Source: Euonymus europaeus
Lineage: Eukaryota; Streptophyta; Magnoliopsida; Celastrales; Celastraceae
Length of the DNA stretch: 64,000 nucleotides
Direction of reading: 5' to 3'
Assembly: GCA_963580455.1 (NCBI GenBank)
Contig: OY756962.1
Coordinates: 23,449,001 to 23,513,000 of the forward strand
The notes under the pieces are model-generated. The model saw only the letters and a program-made list of their open reading frames with translations, was not told where the DNA came from and did no database searches. Of the stretch, positions 1-10,957 are shown piece by piece. Each line of letters begins with the position of its first letter. Within the stretch, counting starts at the first letter, position 1. A program made the translations under genes and the position numbers.

Positions 1-322
1 CAATCAATCCACTTTGTATATAGTTATTTCCTAAGATAATGGAGAAAACCTTGGTGAATTAAGTAGTGCTCTAGTGGGCATGGTAGATTATTACTTTGGA
101 TTGGACTGTCACAATATCTTCTTGCCAAGTGAGATCTTTTCCCTCACTCGCCGTGCATTTTTAAATTGGCTGATTTTGGGTGGGCTTGCAGGAGGTCCAA
201 AGATAGAATGAAACTGAATTAGTCTAGATTTATGTGTAAAATTGTAATTTTCTTGAAAATTTCCACATGCTAGGAAAAACATGCATTTGGGATTGCATGC
301 TACTTACTAGTTGACTCTACAG

Positions 323-1824
323 TTTACAAGTTTGCCAAGGTCCTTATGATCCTGCATTAATCAAAGCATGGGAAGATTGGGACGAAAATAATGGTTCAGA
401 GAATGATCACCCGAAGGATTTCCCTGAGAAGCAGGTTTTTTCTCCCTCGTTTCATGCGTACTTAAAAAGTCATACTTGTTAAGCTATGAAGTCGGCCTGT
501 GAAAGTGCCTATTTTTGAACAAAAATTATTTGTTAAAATAAGCTTCATTTTTTATATATTTACTATCCCTAATTAATTTGTATTCAGTGCTACGTTGTCT
601 TTATTTTACAAGACGGTGGTAAGGATCTCGAGAGCTTTGTAATCTTGAACTTTGACGAAGTTCGTAGTTTACTGGTTCAGGTAGCCTCCATATATATATA
701 TATATATATATATTATTATTTTTGGATTTATTCATAGATCTATGGTCTTTACTCTTTAGTTTATTTTACTTTCTAATTACTTGCAGGTTACAGCTGCTCT
801 TGCTGTAGCAGAAGCAGTGTATGAGTTTGAGCATCGTGACCTGCACTGGTATAATCATATTGTTGTCTGTAGCTGTTGGCATAATATTTTTGTTCTACTG
901 ATTCGCTGATTAATAATTTTTTGTTCAGGGGAAACATACTTCTAACTCGAAATGATTCCGTTACATTGAAGTTTACCCTAGAGGGGAAGCATATCTTTGT
1001 CAAAACTTATGGATTGGTGATATCCATAATTGATTTCACCCTTTCAAGAATCAATACGAGTACAGATTCTTTTACTTCATTTCATGGTTGATGGGCTGAA
1101 GCTTATTTTGTTTCTTACCAACAGTCACTTACATTTGCTCTGTGCAGGTGAAGATATACTCTTTCTAGACTTGTCAACAGATCCTGAACTCTTCGAAGGT
1201 CCAAAGGGTGACAAACAAGTAAGAAATATCAAGATAGGTTGTAGAGTATATATAATAAACTATGTTTAGGATATTAGTTGACTGGTTAATTGTCTGTCGA
1301 CGTCATATGCAGTCAGAAACATATCGAAAGATGAAGGAGGTGACAGATGATTGCTGGGAAGGAAGGTAATATCAGTAATATCTATCATATATATGTTTCT
1401 AATTTTTTATGGGAAAGTGTTGGTTGTTCGTGAGGCTTCTTTGATGTCGACTTTGTTTCTTCATACAGTTTCCCCAAGACTAATGTACTGTGGTTGATTT
1501 ACTTGGTGGATATATTGCTCATGAAGAAAACATTTGTAAGTTTTCTTTCTTTTGGATATGGCTTCCTAATCTTGAATATCTTGACATCCTAATTTATTGG
1601 ATATGGCTTCCTGATGAGTTAAATTGCTGAGAAAGCTCACAGATAAAATATTTTTCCCCCTTTTTTCTTTGAACTGACTTCTGGTATGCCAGGCACATTC
1701 TTCCAAAGATAAACGGGAATTGCGATCCTTGAAGAAGAATTTAAACAAGTATCATTCAGCAAGAGAAGCAATATTTGATCCTTTCTTCACCAACTTGTTC
1801 GTCGACGCCGCTGCCGCCATGTGA
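323..1824 (+). CDS. HASPIN: Haspin-type histone H3 Thr3 kinase, 3' part (8 exons; 5' part outside window)
   Basis: Serine/threonine kinase that phosphorylates histone H3 at Thr3 in mitosis and helps place the chromosomal passenger complex. The exons I can join in one reading frame are 323-434, 588-680, 787-848, 929-1059, 1148-1218, 1313-1365, 1469-1535 and 1693-1824 (TGA). All have GT/AG borders and give about 239 C-terminal residues. Diagnostic haspin features are the catalytic loop HRDLHWGNIL (split by the intron after 848), the atypical IIDFTLSR in place of the DFG motif, then FLDLSTDPELFEGPKGDKQ, SETYRKM and TNVLWLIYLVDILL. The first visible exon (CQGPYDPALIKAWEDWDE) is also typical of plant haspins. 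The N-terminal region and start lie upstream of the window. Bases 1-322 look like intron. The (TA)n run at about 691-714 is intronic. Family assignment is secure; exon ends are inferred from consensus sites. Confidence 0.93.
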
Positions 1825-2958
1825 ATAATGAATAGACAGAGCAAAAGAGACTAATTTTGTTTTTAGAAAGTTGATGGCTTTATCCCTCGTACAGTTTTGG
1901 GAGTTAGGCTAGATACTTATTGGCATGAAAAGGAAATCCTTTTTTTTCTCAGTCTTGTAGTCTGGGATTGAAATACTTGGTAGTAATTTATGGGAGCAGG
2001 AAAGAACAATTCAGTGGAAAGATGAGATTGTTGAAGTTGTGCAGAAACTGGTCTGATTCCAGTTCCTATGTTTCATATATCAACATGAATACGTTTTGAT
2101 TTTATTGATCATCATATTTTCCCTGCACCTGTATGGTATGATCGTTTAATACCTAGACACTATAATAGGGTTTTCATTAGGGAGATTCGAGGACAAGATA
2201 GGGTGTTAATGAGATATTTGCACATCTGAATTTAGATTTGTTTTTGAATTTTCGATGTACTTAATTGATAATACCTAAATTGATTTAAATTTGAAAAAGT
2301 AAATTGGATAATAATTCAATTCAGATGAAATTTATTTGGAAAATAATTCAATTTGATTTTAATCAAATTTTTGTGTTTCAACTCAGAGTTGATTTTAAAT
2401 CGGATAAAATATTGTGTTTCAATCAAGATTTTGGACAAATAATTTATATTTAAATTTGATGTAATCTAGGTTTGATAGAATTTTGTCACCCCTCTTTTTA
2501 TTACGAATTTAATGATATTTTTTCTGAAAAAATAAACGAATAGTGAAAAGATAAGAAAACTCTGAGCAAAATATAAATTTGTAATTTTTTTATATTTTAT
2601 TTGATTTTTATTTGGCACAAAAAATATCATTAGACTATAATTTCGACAAAAATATGTTCTTAATTTATAATTTTTTTTTCTTTTTTATTTATGGCAGACT
2701 CGAGCATGCGGAGTCGGGGCATCCCGTCTGTGTGAATTTGACGGCACGGCCAATTGCTTCGATTAGATGAGAGTCCCTCCCCCGTTCCCTTCTGACGGAC
2801 GCAATGAAAAGAGCAATAGAGTCGCTGAGAGGGAATTGACTTGCCTGGAATGACTTGCCAACCACAAAACTCAGTGGAATGACTCATCTGCAAAATTCAA
2901 GAAGCACAACTTTATTCAATATCGCCGATGCACTCGGTCCTCAAAATTCTCTCTTTTA
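1825..2958. other. Intergenic: haspin 3' flank and PPR promoter
   Basis: Contains the haspin 3'UTR (about 1825-2150) and then an AT-rich stretch at about 2215-2495, ending in TTTTGTCACCCCTC, which resembles repeat copies near 8770-9060 and 31684-31925. A GC-richer patch at 2700-2950 is the likely promoter and leader of the PPR gene. No coding sequence is recognised. Confidence 0.5.
2215..2495 (-). repeat. AT-rich dispersed repeat, copy 1
   Basis: Rich in AAATTTGAT/AATTCAATT words, with one end reading GTCACCCCT. Two other stretches in the window (8770-9060 and 31684-31925) share the 'GGGGTGnCAAAAA...' end and an internal block of 'TGTTTGAACCCAAAT'-like words. Similarity was judged by eye and is loose, so the family is tentative. 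Confidence 0.35.
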
Positions 2959-5142
2959 ATGGCTGCAAAAGTATCAACTTTGACAATTACAAAGAGAATC
3001 CGCAGATGGGTCTTCCCAATTTCTCCCTTTTCTTCGCTTTCGTGCACCAGTAGCATCCAAGTAAGTCCTGAGACCAATCAAGACATGCCAAACGCCAATG
3101 ATTATGATTCAAAGATTCAATTTTTGAAGAGCAAGTTGTGTCCGGACAACTTACTCAGGGTTTTGGATGAAACTACTGATTTGTACTTTGCTGTTAAGAT
3201 ATTCAAGTGGGCTGCACTCCAGAAGCGGTTTAACCACACTGCTAATACATATTATCAGATTATCTTAAAGCTGGGTTTGGCTGGGAACCTGATAGAAATG
3301 GAAGGATTTTGTCAAAATATGGTGAAAGAAAGGTGCACGGGTGTAGAGGATGCTCTTGTTTCACTGATTAATTCTTTTATTAAGCATAGTAGGCTGTCTG
3401 AGGCAATACGGGTTCTCGTTAATATGATTCTGGGTGGTTATAAGCCCTCAATTGCCTTATTCAACGGCATATTGGGTGTTCTTGTGGAGGAGAATAGGAG
3501 CTTTGAAGAAGTCTTGTATGTTTACAAGGAGATGGTGAAAGCAGGAGTTGTCCCAAATGTTGATACTTCGAATTATCTACTAGAGGTTTTGTTTGAGGCC
3601 GAAAAGGTAGACATTGGTTTAGGTCAATATAGGAGAATGAACAAGAAAGGACTACAACCTAATAGTAGGACCTTTGAGATACTTGTTAAAGGACTCATTT
3701 TGAGAAATCGAGTGGACGAATCTGTTAGGATTTTGGATGAGATGTTTCAGTTAGGTTGTTCTCCAGAGTTGAGATTTTATATGTGCATTATTCCGCTATA
3801 TTGTAAGGAAAATAAACTGGAAGAGGGAATCAAGTTGTTCAGAATGATGAGAGTTTCTAATTTAATTCCGGATCCATGTATTTATGTCAATATGATACAT
3901 TGTCTATGCAAGAACCTTTGGTTGGATTATGCAGTTGACCTACTAGAAGAGATGATTGAATATGATTTTCCCCCGCCTAGTGATGTCTTAACAGATGTTG
4001 TACATGGATTTTGTAAATTAGGGAAGATAAATGAGGCAATAGCATTCTTGGAAGATAAACATGTTCTGGAAACCTCGCCACACAATGCATTGCTAGGCAG
4101 TTGTTGCGACACTGGAAACTTTTCTACTGCAAAAGATTTACTTGAGAAAATGTGTGTGAAGAATATAGCAGATTCTAGCTCCTGGAATGTTTTTATCAGA
4201 TGGCTTTGTGAAAAGGTGGCCATCAAGAAAGCCTTTGAGCTTCTGGGGAGGATGATTGTATCTTCATTTTCCCCCGAATGTGCCACATATTCAGCTCTGG
4301 TTGTTGGTAATTGTAGGTTGAGAAAGTATGAAGACGCCATGAAACTATTTTATCGTGTTCACTTAAACTGCTGGGTTTTGGATTCTTTTTCATATTTTGA
4401 GTTAGTTGAAGGCCTTTGTGGGGAAGAGAAGTATGTAGAAGCTGTTGAAGTTTTTCGTTACATGTCAAAGAATAAATGTTCTCTACAGTCTTCCTTGTTT
4501 GATAAGTTGATCAGGGGTGTATGTGAGTTTGGAAAAGTAAATGAGGCAGTCAGGCTAAATTCTGTGGCTTACAATTCTGGAACTCGCGCTACTAATTCAG
4601 CTTATGCTTCTTTAATGCTTGCATTGTACGAGTCCTGCAACAGAGAGGCTCTTTCGGTACTTCTCTCACAGATGCTCATTACGGGGTTCACGCTTGATAT
4701 GGAAACATATCGTATTCTCATACGCAACTCGATCGACCAGAATAAATCAAAGGATTGTGCATTGTTTTTCAATGCAATGGTGAATGAGGGTTTGGTTCCT
4801 GATACTGAAACACTATATAATCTAGTATCGTTTCTGGCCAATCATACTCAGTTACATTTCATTTTGACTGCCATTGATGAAATTGTTTCTCACCATGAAG
4901 TTTTGAATTCAGAAACATACAATATACTGATTAATGGTTTCTGGAAAGAAGGCAAGCAAGAAAAGGCCCGACGATTATTGGATTTAATGTTGGAGAGGGG
5001 TTGGGTGCCCGATGGAGCTACTCATAAATTGTTAATGGGGTCTTGTCCTATGGAAGGAAATTCAAGGGCATTGTCCTATTTAAGTCCTAATGAGCATGAT
5101 CATGTTGGCAACATCCTTGCAGAAGGCTTGGGGAAAATATGA
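2959..5142 (+). CDS. P-class pentatricopeptide repeat (PPR) protein, 727 aa, intronless
   Basis: PPR proteins bind specific organellar RNAs and act in their stability, splicing, processing or translation. The ORF is intact and intronless, as usual for the family. The first ATG (2959) is followed by a basic, Ser/Thr-rich leader (TITKRIRRW, then SPFSSLSCTSS) typical of a mitochondrial or plastid presequence. From about residue 90 to the end the protein is built of 35-residue helical repeats, for example VKGLILRNRVDESVRILDEM, INGFWKEGKQEKARRLLDLM and MVKAGVVPNVDTSNYLL. I see roughly 15-18 repeats and no C-terminal E, DYW or SMR domain, hence P class. The RNA target and exact orthologue cannot be read from sequence by eye. 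It starts about 1.1 kb downstream of haspin on the same strand. Confidence 0.92.
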   Translation: MAAKVSTLTITKRIRRWVFPISPFSSLSCTSSIQVSPETNQDMPNANDYDSKIQFLKSKLCPDNLLRVLDETTDLYFAVKIFKWAALQKRFNHTANTYYQIILKLGLAGNLIEMEGFCQNMVKERCTGVEDALVSLINSFIKHSRLSEAIRVLVNMILGGYKPSIALFNGILGVLVEENRSFEEVLYVYKEMVKAGVVPNVDTSNYLLEVLFEAEKVDIGLGQYRRMNKKGLQPNSRTFEILVKGLILRNRVDESVRILDEMFQLGCSPELRFYMCIIPLYCKENKLEEGIKLFRMMRVSNLIPDPCIYVNMIHCLCKNLWLDYAVDLLEEMIEYDFPPPSDVLTDVVHGFCKLGKINEAIAFLEDKHVLETSPHNALLGSCCDTGNFSTAKDLLEKMCVKNIADSSSWNVFIRWLCEKVAIKKAFELLGRMIVSSFSPECATYSALVVGNCRLRKYEDAMKLFYRVHLNCWVLDSFSYFELVEGLCGEEKYVEAVEVFRYMSKNKCSLQSSLFDKLIRGVCEFGKVNEAVRLNSVAYNSGTRATNSAYASLMLALYESCNREALSVLLSQMLITGFTLDMETYRILIRNSIDQNKSKDCALFFNAMVNEGLVPDTETLYNLVSFLANHTQLHFILTAIDEIVSHHEVLNSETYNILINGFWKEGKQEKARRLLDLMLERGWVPDGATHKLLMGSCPMEGNSRALSYLSPNEHDHVGNILAEGLGKI

Positions 5143-6080
5143 CATGTCAGTGCTAGTTCCACCAGTTGATCACCCATTTTCAAGCGTAAGGTGTCCTGTC
5201 TGTCTCTCATCTTTAAGTTGAAATGGACATTAGGAGGATTCAAATGGTGTTCATTCTGTATTTTTGCAACTGTCATAAACATTGTGTAAATTATTGGCCT
5301 TTCAAAGTCCTGTAAAGATCAAGTTTCCTGCAGGTTAGTTAAATTCTCACTTGTAAATTAGTGTCTTTAAATCAATTTATATCTTCAACAACTGCATCTT
5401 TGCAATAAACATTATGGTAGTGAGGAGTGGTCTTTGGAGTTGAGAGGTTATATCCCCTCGTAAACAAAACAATTGTTTCTGCATCAGAAGGCTACCTTAA
5501 CCTTGTTTGTGAGTTGCAGACTCCATCTGCTATTTTTTTCGGGGGTTGGATTCTGTATCACTTTCTACACTGGGTTTCCCGTTGTTTATAGAGTGGTGAT
5601 AAATGACCCAAAGTTAAACAACTCATATTGTCACATCCTACTATTGTAACATGGTATTCCAATCCATTGTAATTATACAGATGTTACAATGACTAATGTT
5701 CAAAGACTCGCATTTAATGCAGAGAAATTGGCTTTATTTCACATAAGAACTCTCCACGTTGAGATGGTAGCTAAACCATGACAAGTAGCCAAAGATGGTT
5801 CCATGGCTATTATTCATGAGAGGATTCCCAGCGCTCCTTGTTCAACTGCAGATAGACAAACAGAAGTTTCATGTTAAAAAAATATATTGTAAATTATTAG
5901 ATCAGAAAATTAGTGCATGTCTCCTATTTAACTATTTTTTGGCAGGTAAAATCATAAATTTGTGCGATTTTACGATTTAAAAAGCGATTTAACTACCTTG
6001 TTTTTTAGCCATGGATGGTATTTGATTAAGGTAGCTAGCCACCCTCGAGTCGGAAAACATCGATAGTTTTAGTACATAAG
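5143..6080. other. Intergenic: PPR 3' flank
   Basis: Probable 3'UTR of the PPR gene followed by unremarkable AT-rich DNA. The short ORFs here are not convincing genes and no repeat structure was recognised. Confidence 0.4.
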
Positions 6081-7181
6081 AAGAGTTGCAAAACAGTTTT
6101 CTGCTAATTGAATAATACCATATTACACAAACTAAATCACTACACATGAAACAATTTTATGAACACAATGACACATACAGAAGCCAACTCATACTGCCAT
6201 ATTCTCCAGACTTTTGACCCTAAGATGCTTAAACGAATGGATTTCTAGCCGACGTTGAACGTGAGCAAGTGTACAAAGCTAACCTTCTTCAAATCATTCG
6301 CCTGAGGTCCCAAACATAGATGGAGGAAAATGACTCAACTAGATTCTTAAAGCACAAACCTGTGATTTTAGGAAAAGCAGAAGACTCTAGAATTGATACT
6401 AAACTAGAATCAGCAGTACAAACACTAATGACAGTAATCACAAAAATAAGGCAATGCACGAATGGCAAAATGGTCTCCATGCAGTCGGTTTGGAATTTTC
6501 AGCATAAACATACCAGAAAATTGGTGCCATTGTACTTGAAAGGTGTAGCAAATCATAGACTTATCATTCCTAACTAATGTCAATTATTTTCCCCCTTCTC
6601 AGTTCAATTATATTTTATAGTTTTTTCTGAAGTCCCCTTTCCAGAAAATATGCATCTTTGTAAGCCACAGCCCACAGAATTCACAAATCAACTATAGTGC
6701 AAGTTACCTCTAATAGCCAAAAGGAGGAGAAAAAAAACGATAATCTATTCAATTTTCCATCAGTCAGAAGTTTTCCTCTTTAACCAGTAGACTGCAATAG
6801 TTCTAAAAGTAACAACCATCATGCACAAAAAAATTGGTATTGAATCAATCTGAAGATGAAAACCTACTATCAGAAGAGAGACTTGGTGCCATTTGACAGA
6901 CTTACTAACTGAGGCTGTACTATGAAGTTTAGGTAGTTCTATTCCACAACCAAGGATCCATCAGACAATCTTCCTAGTTATATGAACAAGCTATCATCAT
7001 CCACAAAGTCAATGTTGACATATCATATTTTATTTCTTTGCAGAACAGCCGAATCCTAAGAATATGCCACTCTATCAAGATGGCACACATCCAATAGAAT
7101 GAGATAATGACTGTAAACTAATTAACAGGTTAAACTGCATTAAACCATAGTATATAATGAGAACTGAGAATGTGTACCTCC
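6081..7181 (-). other. Possible spliced 3'UTR of the cysteine desulfhydrase gene
   Basis: On the minus strand the LCD stop (7182-7184) is followed at once by a donor-like AG|GTACAC. An acceptor-like TTTGGGACCTCAG lies at about 6303-6315, and beyond it is non-coding sequence to about 6080. This fits a 3'UTR intron plus terminal exon, but only splice-site words support it. Otherwise the stretch holds no recognisable gene. Confidence 0.3.
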
Positions 7182-8627
7182 TCACGCATGAAGAAGCTTG
7201 CAAGTGAACCCATCTTTGACCAGTTGGTTAATTGCATCCCTCAACTTATGATAATCCTCAATTTTGTTGTAAACTTGATGGGAAATTCTGGCATACCCTG
7301 TTACAACTGATCTGAGAATCTCTCCATCCTTTGGTGCCCTGAAATATATGGGGACTTCAACACCAAACTTATCCCTTAAATGGGTTCTCAACTTTAAGCA
7401 ATCAGAATCACTTAAAATCTCTAAACAAGGAGGTAAGCCAACCATGATCATACTGGCACACAACTCTGGAGGCGCCCCAGGATTTGTCCCCCAAGCCTTG
7501 GCCAACATCTGACCCATCTCCACCACTATGTCATGGTTCCTCTTCTTGATTCCCTCAATCCCACCTTCGAATCTGTTTATGAATTCCAATGCAGAAGGAA
7601 CCACCAGCTGAGCACTGTAGTCCCTGGTCCCAATCCAAGCACTTTCAATGGCCAACCCATTACCATATTCATGAGATACAACTGGATGGTGCAGATCAAA
7701 ACCTTTCTGGTTCTTTCTGCAATACAGAAATGCTACAGATGGCGGACAAAAGAACCACTTGTGAAGGTTACTGGTGTAGAAATCAGCTCCTATTTCTTGC
7801 ATGTCCACGTCGGTACAGCCTATGCCATGAGCCGCATCAACAAACACCTGGTCGACGCCTTCCTCTCTGCATATCTGCACCAGCTTCTTAACGGGGATGA
7901 TTACAGATGGCATAGACGTGATGTGATCGATTACAGCCAACCTGACTTTTTTACCGTCAGCCTTCCCCCTCTCCAAGGCCATTCGGAATTCGGTTATGAT
8001 TTCCTGGTTCGAAGTGACAGGGAATGGTAATTGGACTTCGATGACGTGCCCGCCAGCTCGGGTGACATAGGCTTCAACGGATTTCTTGACGGCTCCATAG
8101 GCATAGTGGAGCATAACTGCGGCGTCGCCCTTGCGGAAGAGTCCTTCAGCGAAGGCCCATGATGTTTGCTGGAGGACGATGGCGGCTGCAGTAGTGGCGT
8201 TGTCGACGAGGGAAATCTCGTCGACATGGTCTGCGTTTATTAGGGACTTGATCACAGACCTGGATTGGAGGATGCCGTCCTGGAGGCCGTTGAAGTAGAA
8301 ATCATCCGGCTGGCGGAGAAATCGTAGCTGCCATTCGCGCTGGGAGGAGATTATGGACGAGGGGCAGCAACCGAAACTGCCGTTGTTGATCCGGGCAACG
8401 GCGGAATCGTGGTGGGAAAACTGGGCCTCGATTTCTGAAGGGGTGATGAAGGAAAGCTTCGGTTTTTTGGTGGTGGATTTAGTTCCGTTCATTTCGTTAT
8501 CGTAATGGTGGCGGAAAGAAGACATTTTTGATCGGAAGACGTTTATTGGTCGGAATCGAACATGGGAGGAGCAGAGCAGGGAAGCAAGAGAGGAACAGAA
8601 AAGCGTCAACTGGGGGAGGGAAACCAT
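7182..8627 (-). CDS. LCD: L-cysteine desulfhydrase-like PLP enzyme (class V aminotransferase fold), 481 aa
   Basis: PLP-dependent enzyme expected to cleave L-cysteine to H2S, ammonia and pyruvate; the family is also annotated as isopenicillin N epimerase-like. The single-exon ORF is full length. Visible motifs are ARINNGSFGCCP (about 78-89), SLVDNATTAA (139-148, cofactor phosphate region), VFVDAAHGIG with the PLP-ring Asp at about 264, and SNLHKWFF with the Schiff-base Lys at about 290. They are followed by HHPVVSHEYGNGL and ESAWIGTRDYSAQLVVPSALE. The first ATG at 8627 adds a hydrophobic, Ser-rich 34-residue leader (LPQLTLFCSSLASLLCSS) that could be an organellar presequence. A second Met at residue 35 would give a cytosolic form close to the usual length. 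Divergent from UPF3 and independent of the PPR gene. Substrate choice is inferred from family resemblance. Confidence 0.9.
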   Translation of the reverse strand: MVSLPQLTLFCSSLASLLCSSHVRFRPINVFRSKMSSFRHHYDNEMNGTKSTTKKPKLSFITPSEIEAQFSHHDSAVARINNGSFGCCPSSIISSQREWQLRFLRQPDDFYFNGLQDGILQSRSVIKSLINADHVDEISLVDNATTAAAIVLQQTSWAFAEGLFRKGDAAVMLHYAYGAVKKSVEAYVTRAGGHVIEVQLPFPVTSNQEIITEFRMALERGKADGKKVRLAVIDHITSMPSVIIPVKKLVQICREEGVDQVFVDAAHGIGCTDVDMQEIGADFYTSNLHKWFFCPPSVAFLYCRKNQKGFDLHHPVVSHEYGNGLAIESAWIGTRDYSAQLVVPSALEFINRFEGGIEGIKKRNHDIVVEMGQMLAKAWGTNPGAPPELCASMIMVGLPPCLEILSDSDCLKLRTHLRDKFGVEVPIYFRAPKDGEILRSVVTGYARISHQVYNKIEDYHKLRDAINQLVKDGFTCKLLHA

Positions 8628-10300
8628 ACTTGAGTGACATACGGTGAGCTATTTTTAGAAGTAGACCACTGATGTGGCGCCACACAGGACTTTGATGTGG
8701 CATCCACTTATATATTACACGTGACAGGAAATTTAGGGTTTACAAAACTTTGTCAGATTCAAATTTTCAAATGACTCATTTCTCCAACTCGAGTTAAATT
8801 AAAATTTGGGTTCAAACATAAATATTTTATCGAATTTAAAATTAAATTTGGGTTCAAACATAAAAATGTTGTTTCATTTAGTTGTCCGAAGCCTAATTTA
8901 GATTAGATTATTATCTGATTTATTTGTTTAAATTTAAATCAAATCATATATGCTCAATTAAGTAGGTTCAAAAGTTAAAATAAATATGAATCCAAACATG
9001 CAAATATCTCTTAAGCACTCTATGTTGTTCAATCCAGATTCGAATTTTTGCCACCCCTAAATAAAATACACATCACGAACTCGAGAGCCATATTTGAATA
9101 GAGTAATGCTACTTTCATAAAAAAAATATATCATCATTTCACCCCTAAATCTACGTAGCATATGAAATAACACATGTAGGACTCACTTAATATGTAACAC
9201 TCTACATTAGATGATGGTCATAATTTATTTATTTTGGGTGTCACGTGTGGATATCTGATTTCACAATCGTTGAAAAGTCAAATTTGATGAGATGAACCAT
9301 TTACATATTTGAGAAACAAGAAGAGTCAACCACAAATATGCTAATGACATCAATGAGATATTTGCCAAGGAAGCTCTGGTGTGAGAATCAATAATGAACA
9401 ACGGAAAATAAAAAGAGAATGGCAAGGAAACACAAATATGATAAGACAATGGATATATATGTGTGTGTGTGTGATGATCGTGGTATGGAATAATGAATAA
9501 GATGAATATGCAAGAACAAGGAAGGTCTGGGTAGTAAATGTGAAGGTAGAAGGGGAAAAGGTTGGAAGGTTTCTTAAAAAAAGTATGAAGGCTGATGTTT
9601 TTGACTGAGTATTGTGTACCTTTACTGTATCAGATCAAGTGCTGTGCTATTTATAGTAGTCCAAGGTCAAGAGATTTGTGGTGATGTGGAGGTGGTGATG
9701 TGGAAAGGTGGCAGTTAGGATCATGATGATGGTGTCATGGGTAAGGTCATGTGGTGTTAGAGGATGCGAGACATGAACGATCTTGGGAGGGTATTCAGTA
9801 TTCTCTAATTTCCACGATTTGGTGTGGAGAATATTTTTGTGTAGATATCATTGTCAAGTGTTACTTTGGGCAAGTGAGTTATTCTTCTAGATAATCATGA
9901 GTCTAGTTGTCATACATTCTTTGAGGAATATAAGGTGTGCTAAATAATGTTAGGCGAGGTATGAAAATTTCATGCAAATGATAAGTAATTCTGACATAAG
10001 ACTCATACCTGGTACAGGCTATGCATAGTACCTAAGGGCGTTTGAAGGTGCTCAATCATCAAAGGGATGTCATTAAAGATACTGGCAAGCTAGAATTTTA
10101 CCTTTCGAGGGAGTAGGATTCTTGCGAGTGGGCTTTCAACGAGTGAGATAAAACGAAGCATCTGGAGATCTCTTTTGATCGAGTGTTGCTGATGTATCTT
10201 CACTTTGACCACAATTTGTTGAAATGACTTTGTTTTGACTGTTAAAGTGGGTCATGACCATTTTTGGCCCCTACCATCCTCATTCAACTCTACTGACTAA
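8628..10300. other. Intergenic: LCD promoter, AT-rich repeats, possible solo LTR
   Basis: 8628-8760 is the LCD 5' flank. 8770-9060 is an AT-rich dispersed repeat copy. About 9240-10290 looks like transposon-derived DNA with a TATA-like CTATTTATAG at about 9648; it could be a solo LTR, but I could not define its ends. There is a (TG)n microsatellite at about 9456-9474. No gene recognised. Confidence 0.4.
8770..9060 (-). repeat. AT-rich dispersed repeat, copy 2
   Basis: Contains TTGGGTTCAAACATAAA twice and ends in TTTTTGCCACCCCTA. On the reverse strand it matches in order the copy at 31684-31925 (GGTGnCAAAAA, GCATGTTTGG, CGGACAACTAAAT, TGTTTGAACCCAAAT). It is in opposite orientation to that copy. 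Confidence 0.5.
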
Positions 10301-10322
10301 TTTTTGACACATTTGATCTCAA

Positions 10323-10464
10323 TATATTTGGAATGTCTAATTTTTATATTGTCCAATGTGCAAGCAATTAGGGATGTAACCAAGATTTGAGACTATATTT
10401 GGAATGTCTAATTTTTATATTGTCCAATGTGCAAGCAATTAGGGATGTAGCCAAGATTTGAGAC
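10323..10464. repeat. 71-bp perfect-period tandem duplication
   Basis: Two head-to-tail copies, 10323-10393 and 10394-10464, each beginning TATATTTGGAATGTC and ending CAAGATTTGAGAC. I see a single substitution between them (GTAACC versus GTAGCC). This is a recent local duplication in otherwise non-coding DNA. Confidence 0.93.
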
Positions 10465-10603
10465 TATATGGGGCACTTTAGGGGTTTGGGGGGAGTGCAC
10501 CTATTTTTTTTTTTACTATTGTAATGATGTTTGTTAATATTTACTCTAATAAATATAACTTAATTTGAAAGACTAATCATTTTATCAAGTCCAATAAATA
10601 TAA

Positions 10604-10957
10604 GTGTAACTACAATGATACCATTTTGTTGGGCTAGCAAACCCACATTTTGGGACCGATTTTTATTACACAAAATTCAAACTACATACGTCTCAGTACA
10701 ACATTAGTAAAACACAAATCTATAAACATTTTATTCTCTCAATTTTAGTCAAGTCAACTAATTTTTTATTCTTCACACTATCTTTATCAAATTTGCATCA
10801 AAATCAAGACTGGATCCCTCCTTTTTTACAAAAGGTTAAGCCAAATCATCATTTACATCACCAAAACACATATCCTAATACATCCACATCAATAAAATAT
10901 TTTTTATAATATATACACATAAACAAAACACACATTTTAACACAATTTGTAGACCCA
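10604..10957 (+). repeat. Dispersed ~340-bp repeat, copy A (pair with 60831-61166)
   Basis: Starts GTGTAACTACAATGATACC and continues through ATTTTGTTGGGCTAGCAAAC, TTATTACACAAA and ACATCACCAAAACACATAT. The same words occur in the same order and orientation at 60831-61166. Both are A/C-rich and non-coding. Probably parts of a MITE or retroelement family; no target duplication was found. Confidence 0.7.

Noticed and set aside
7533..8030. 165-codon plus-strand ORF
   Set aside because: Antisense shadow of the cysteine desulfhydrase gene; its codons are dictated by the conserved enzyme on the other strand.
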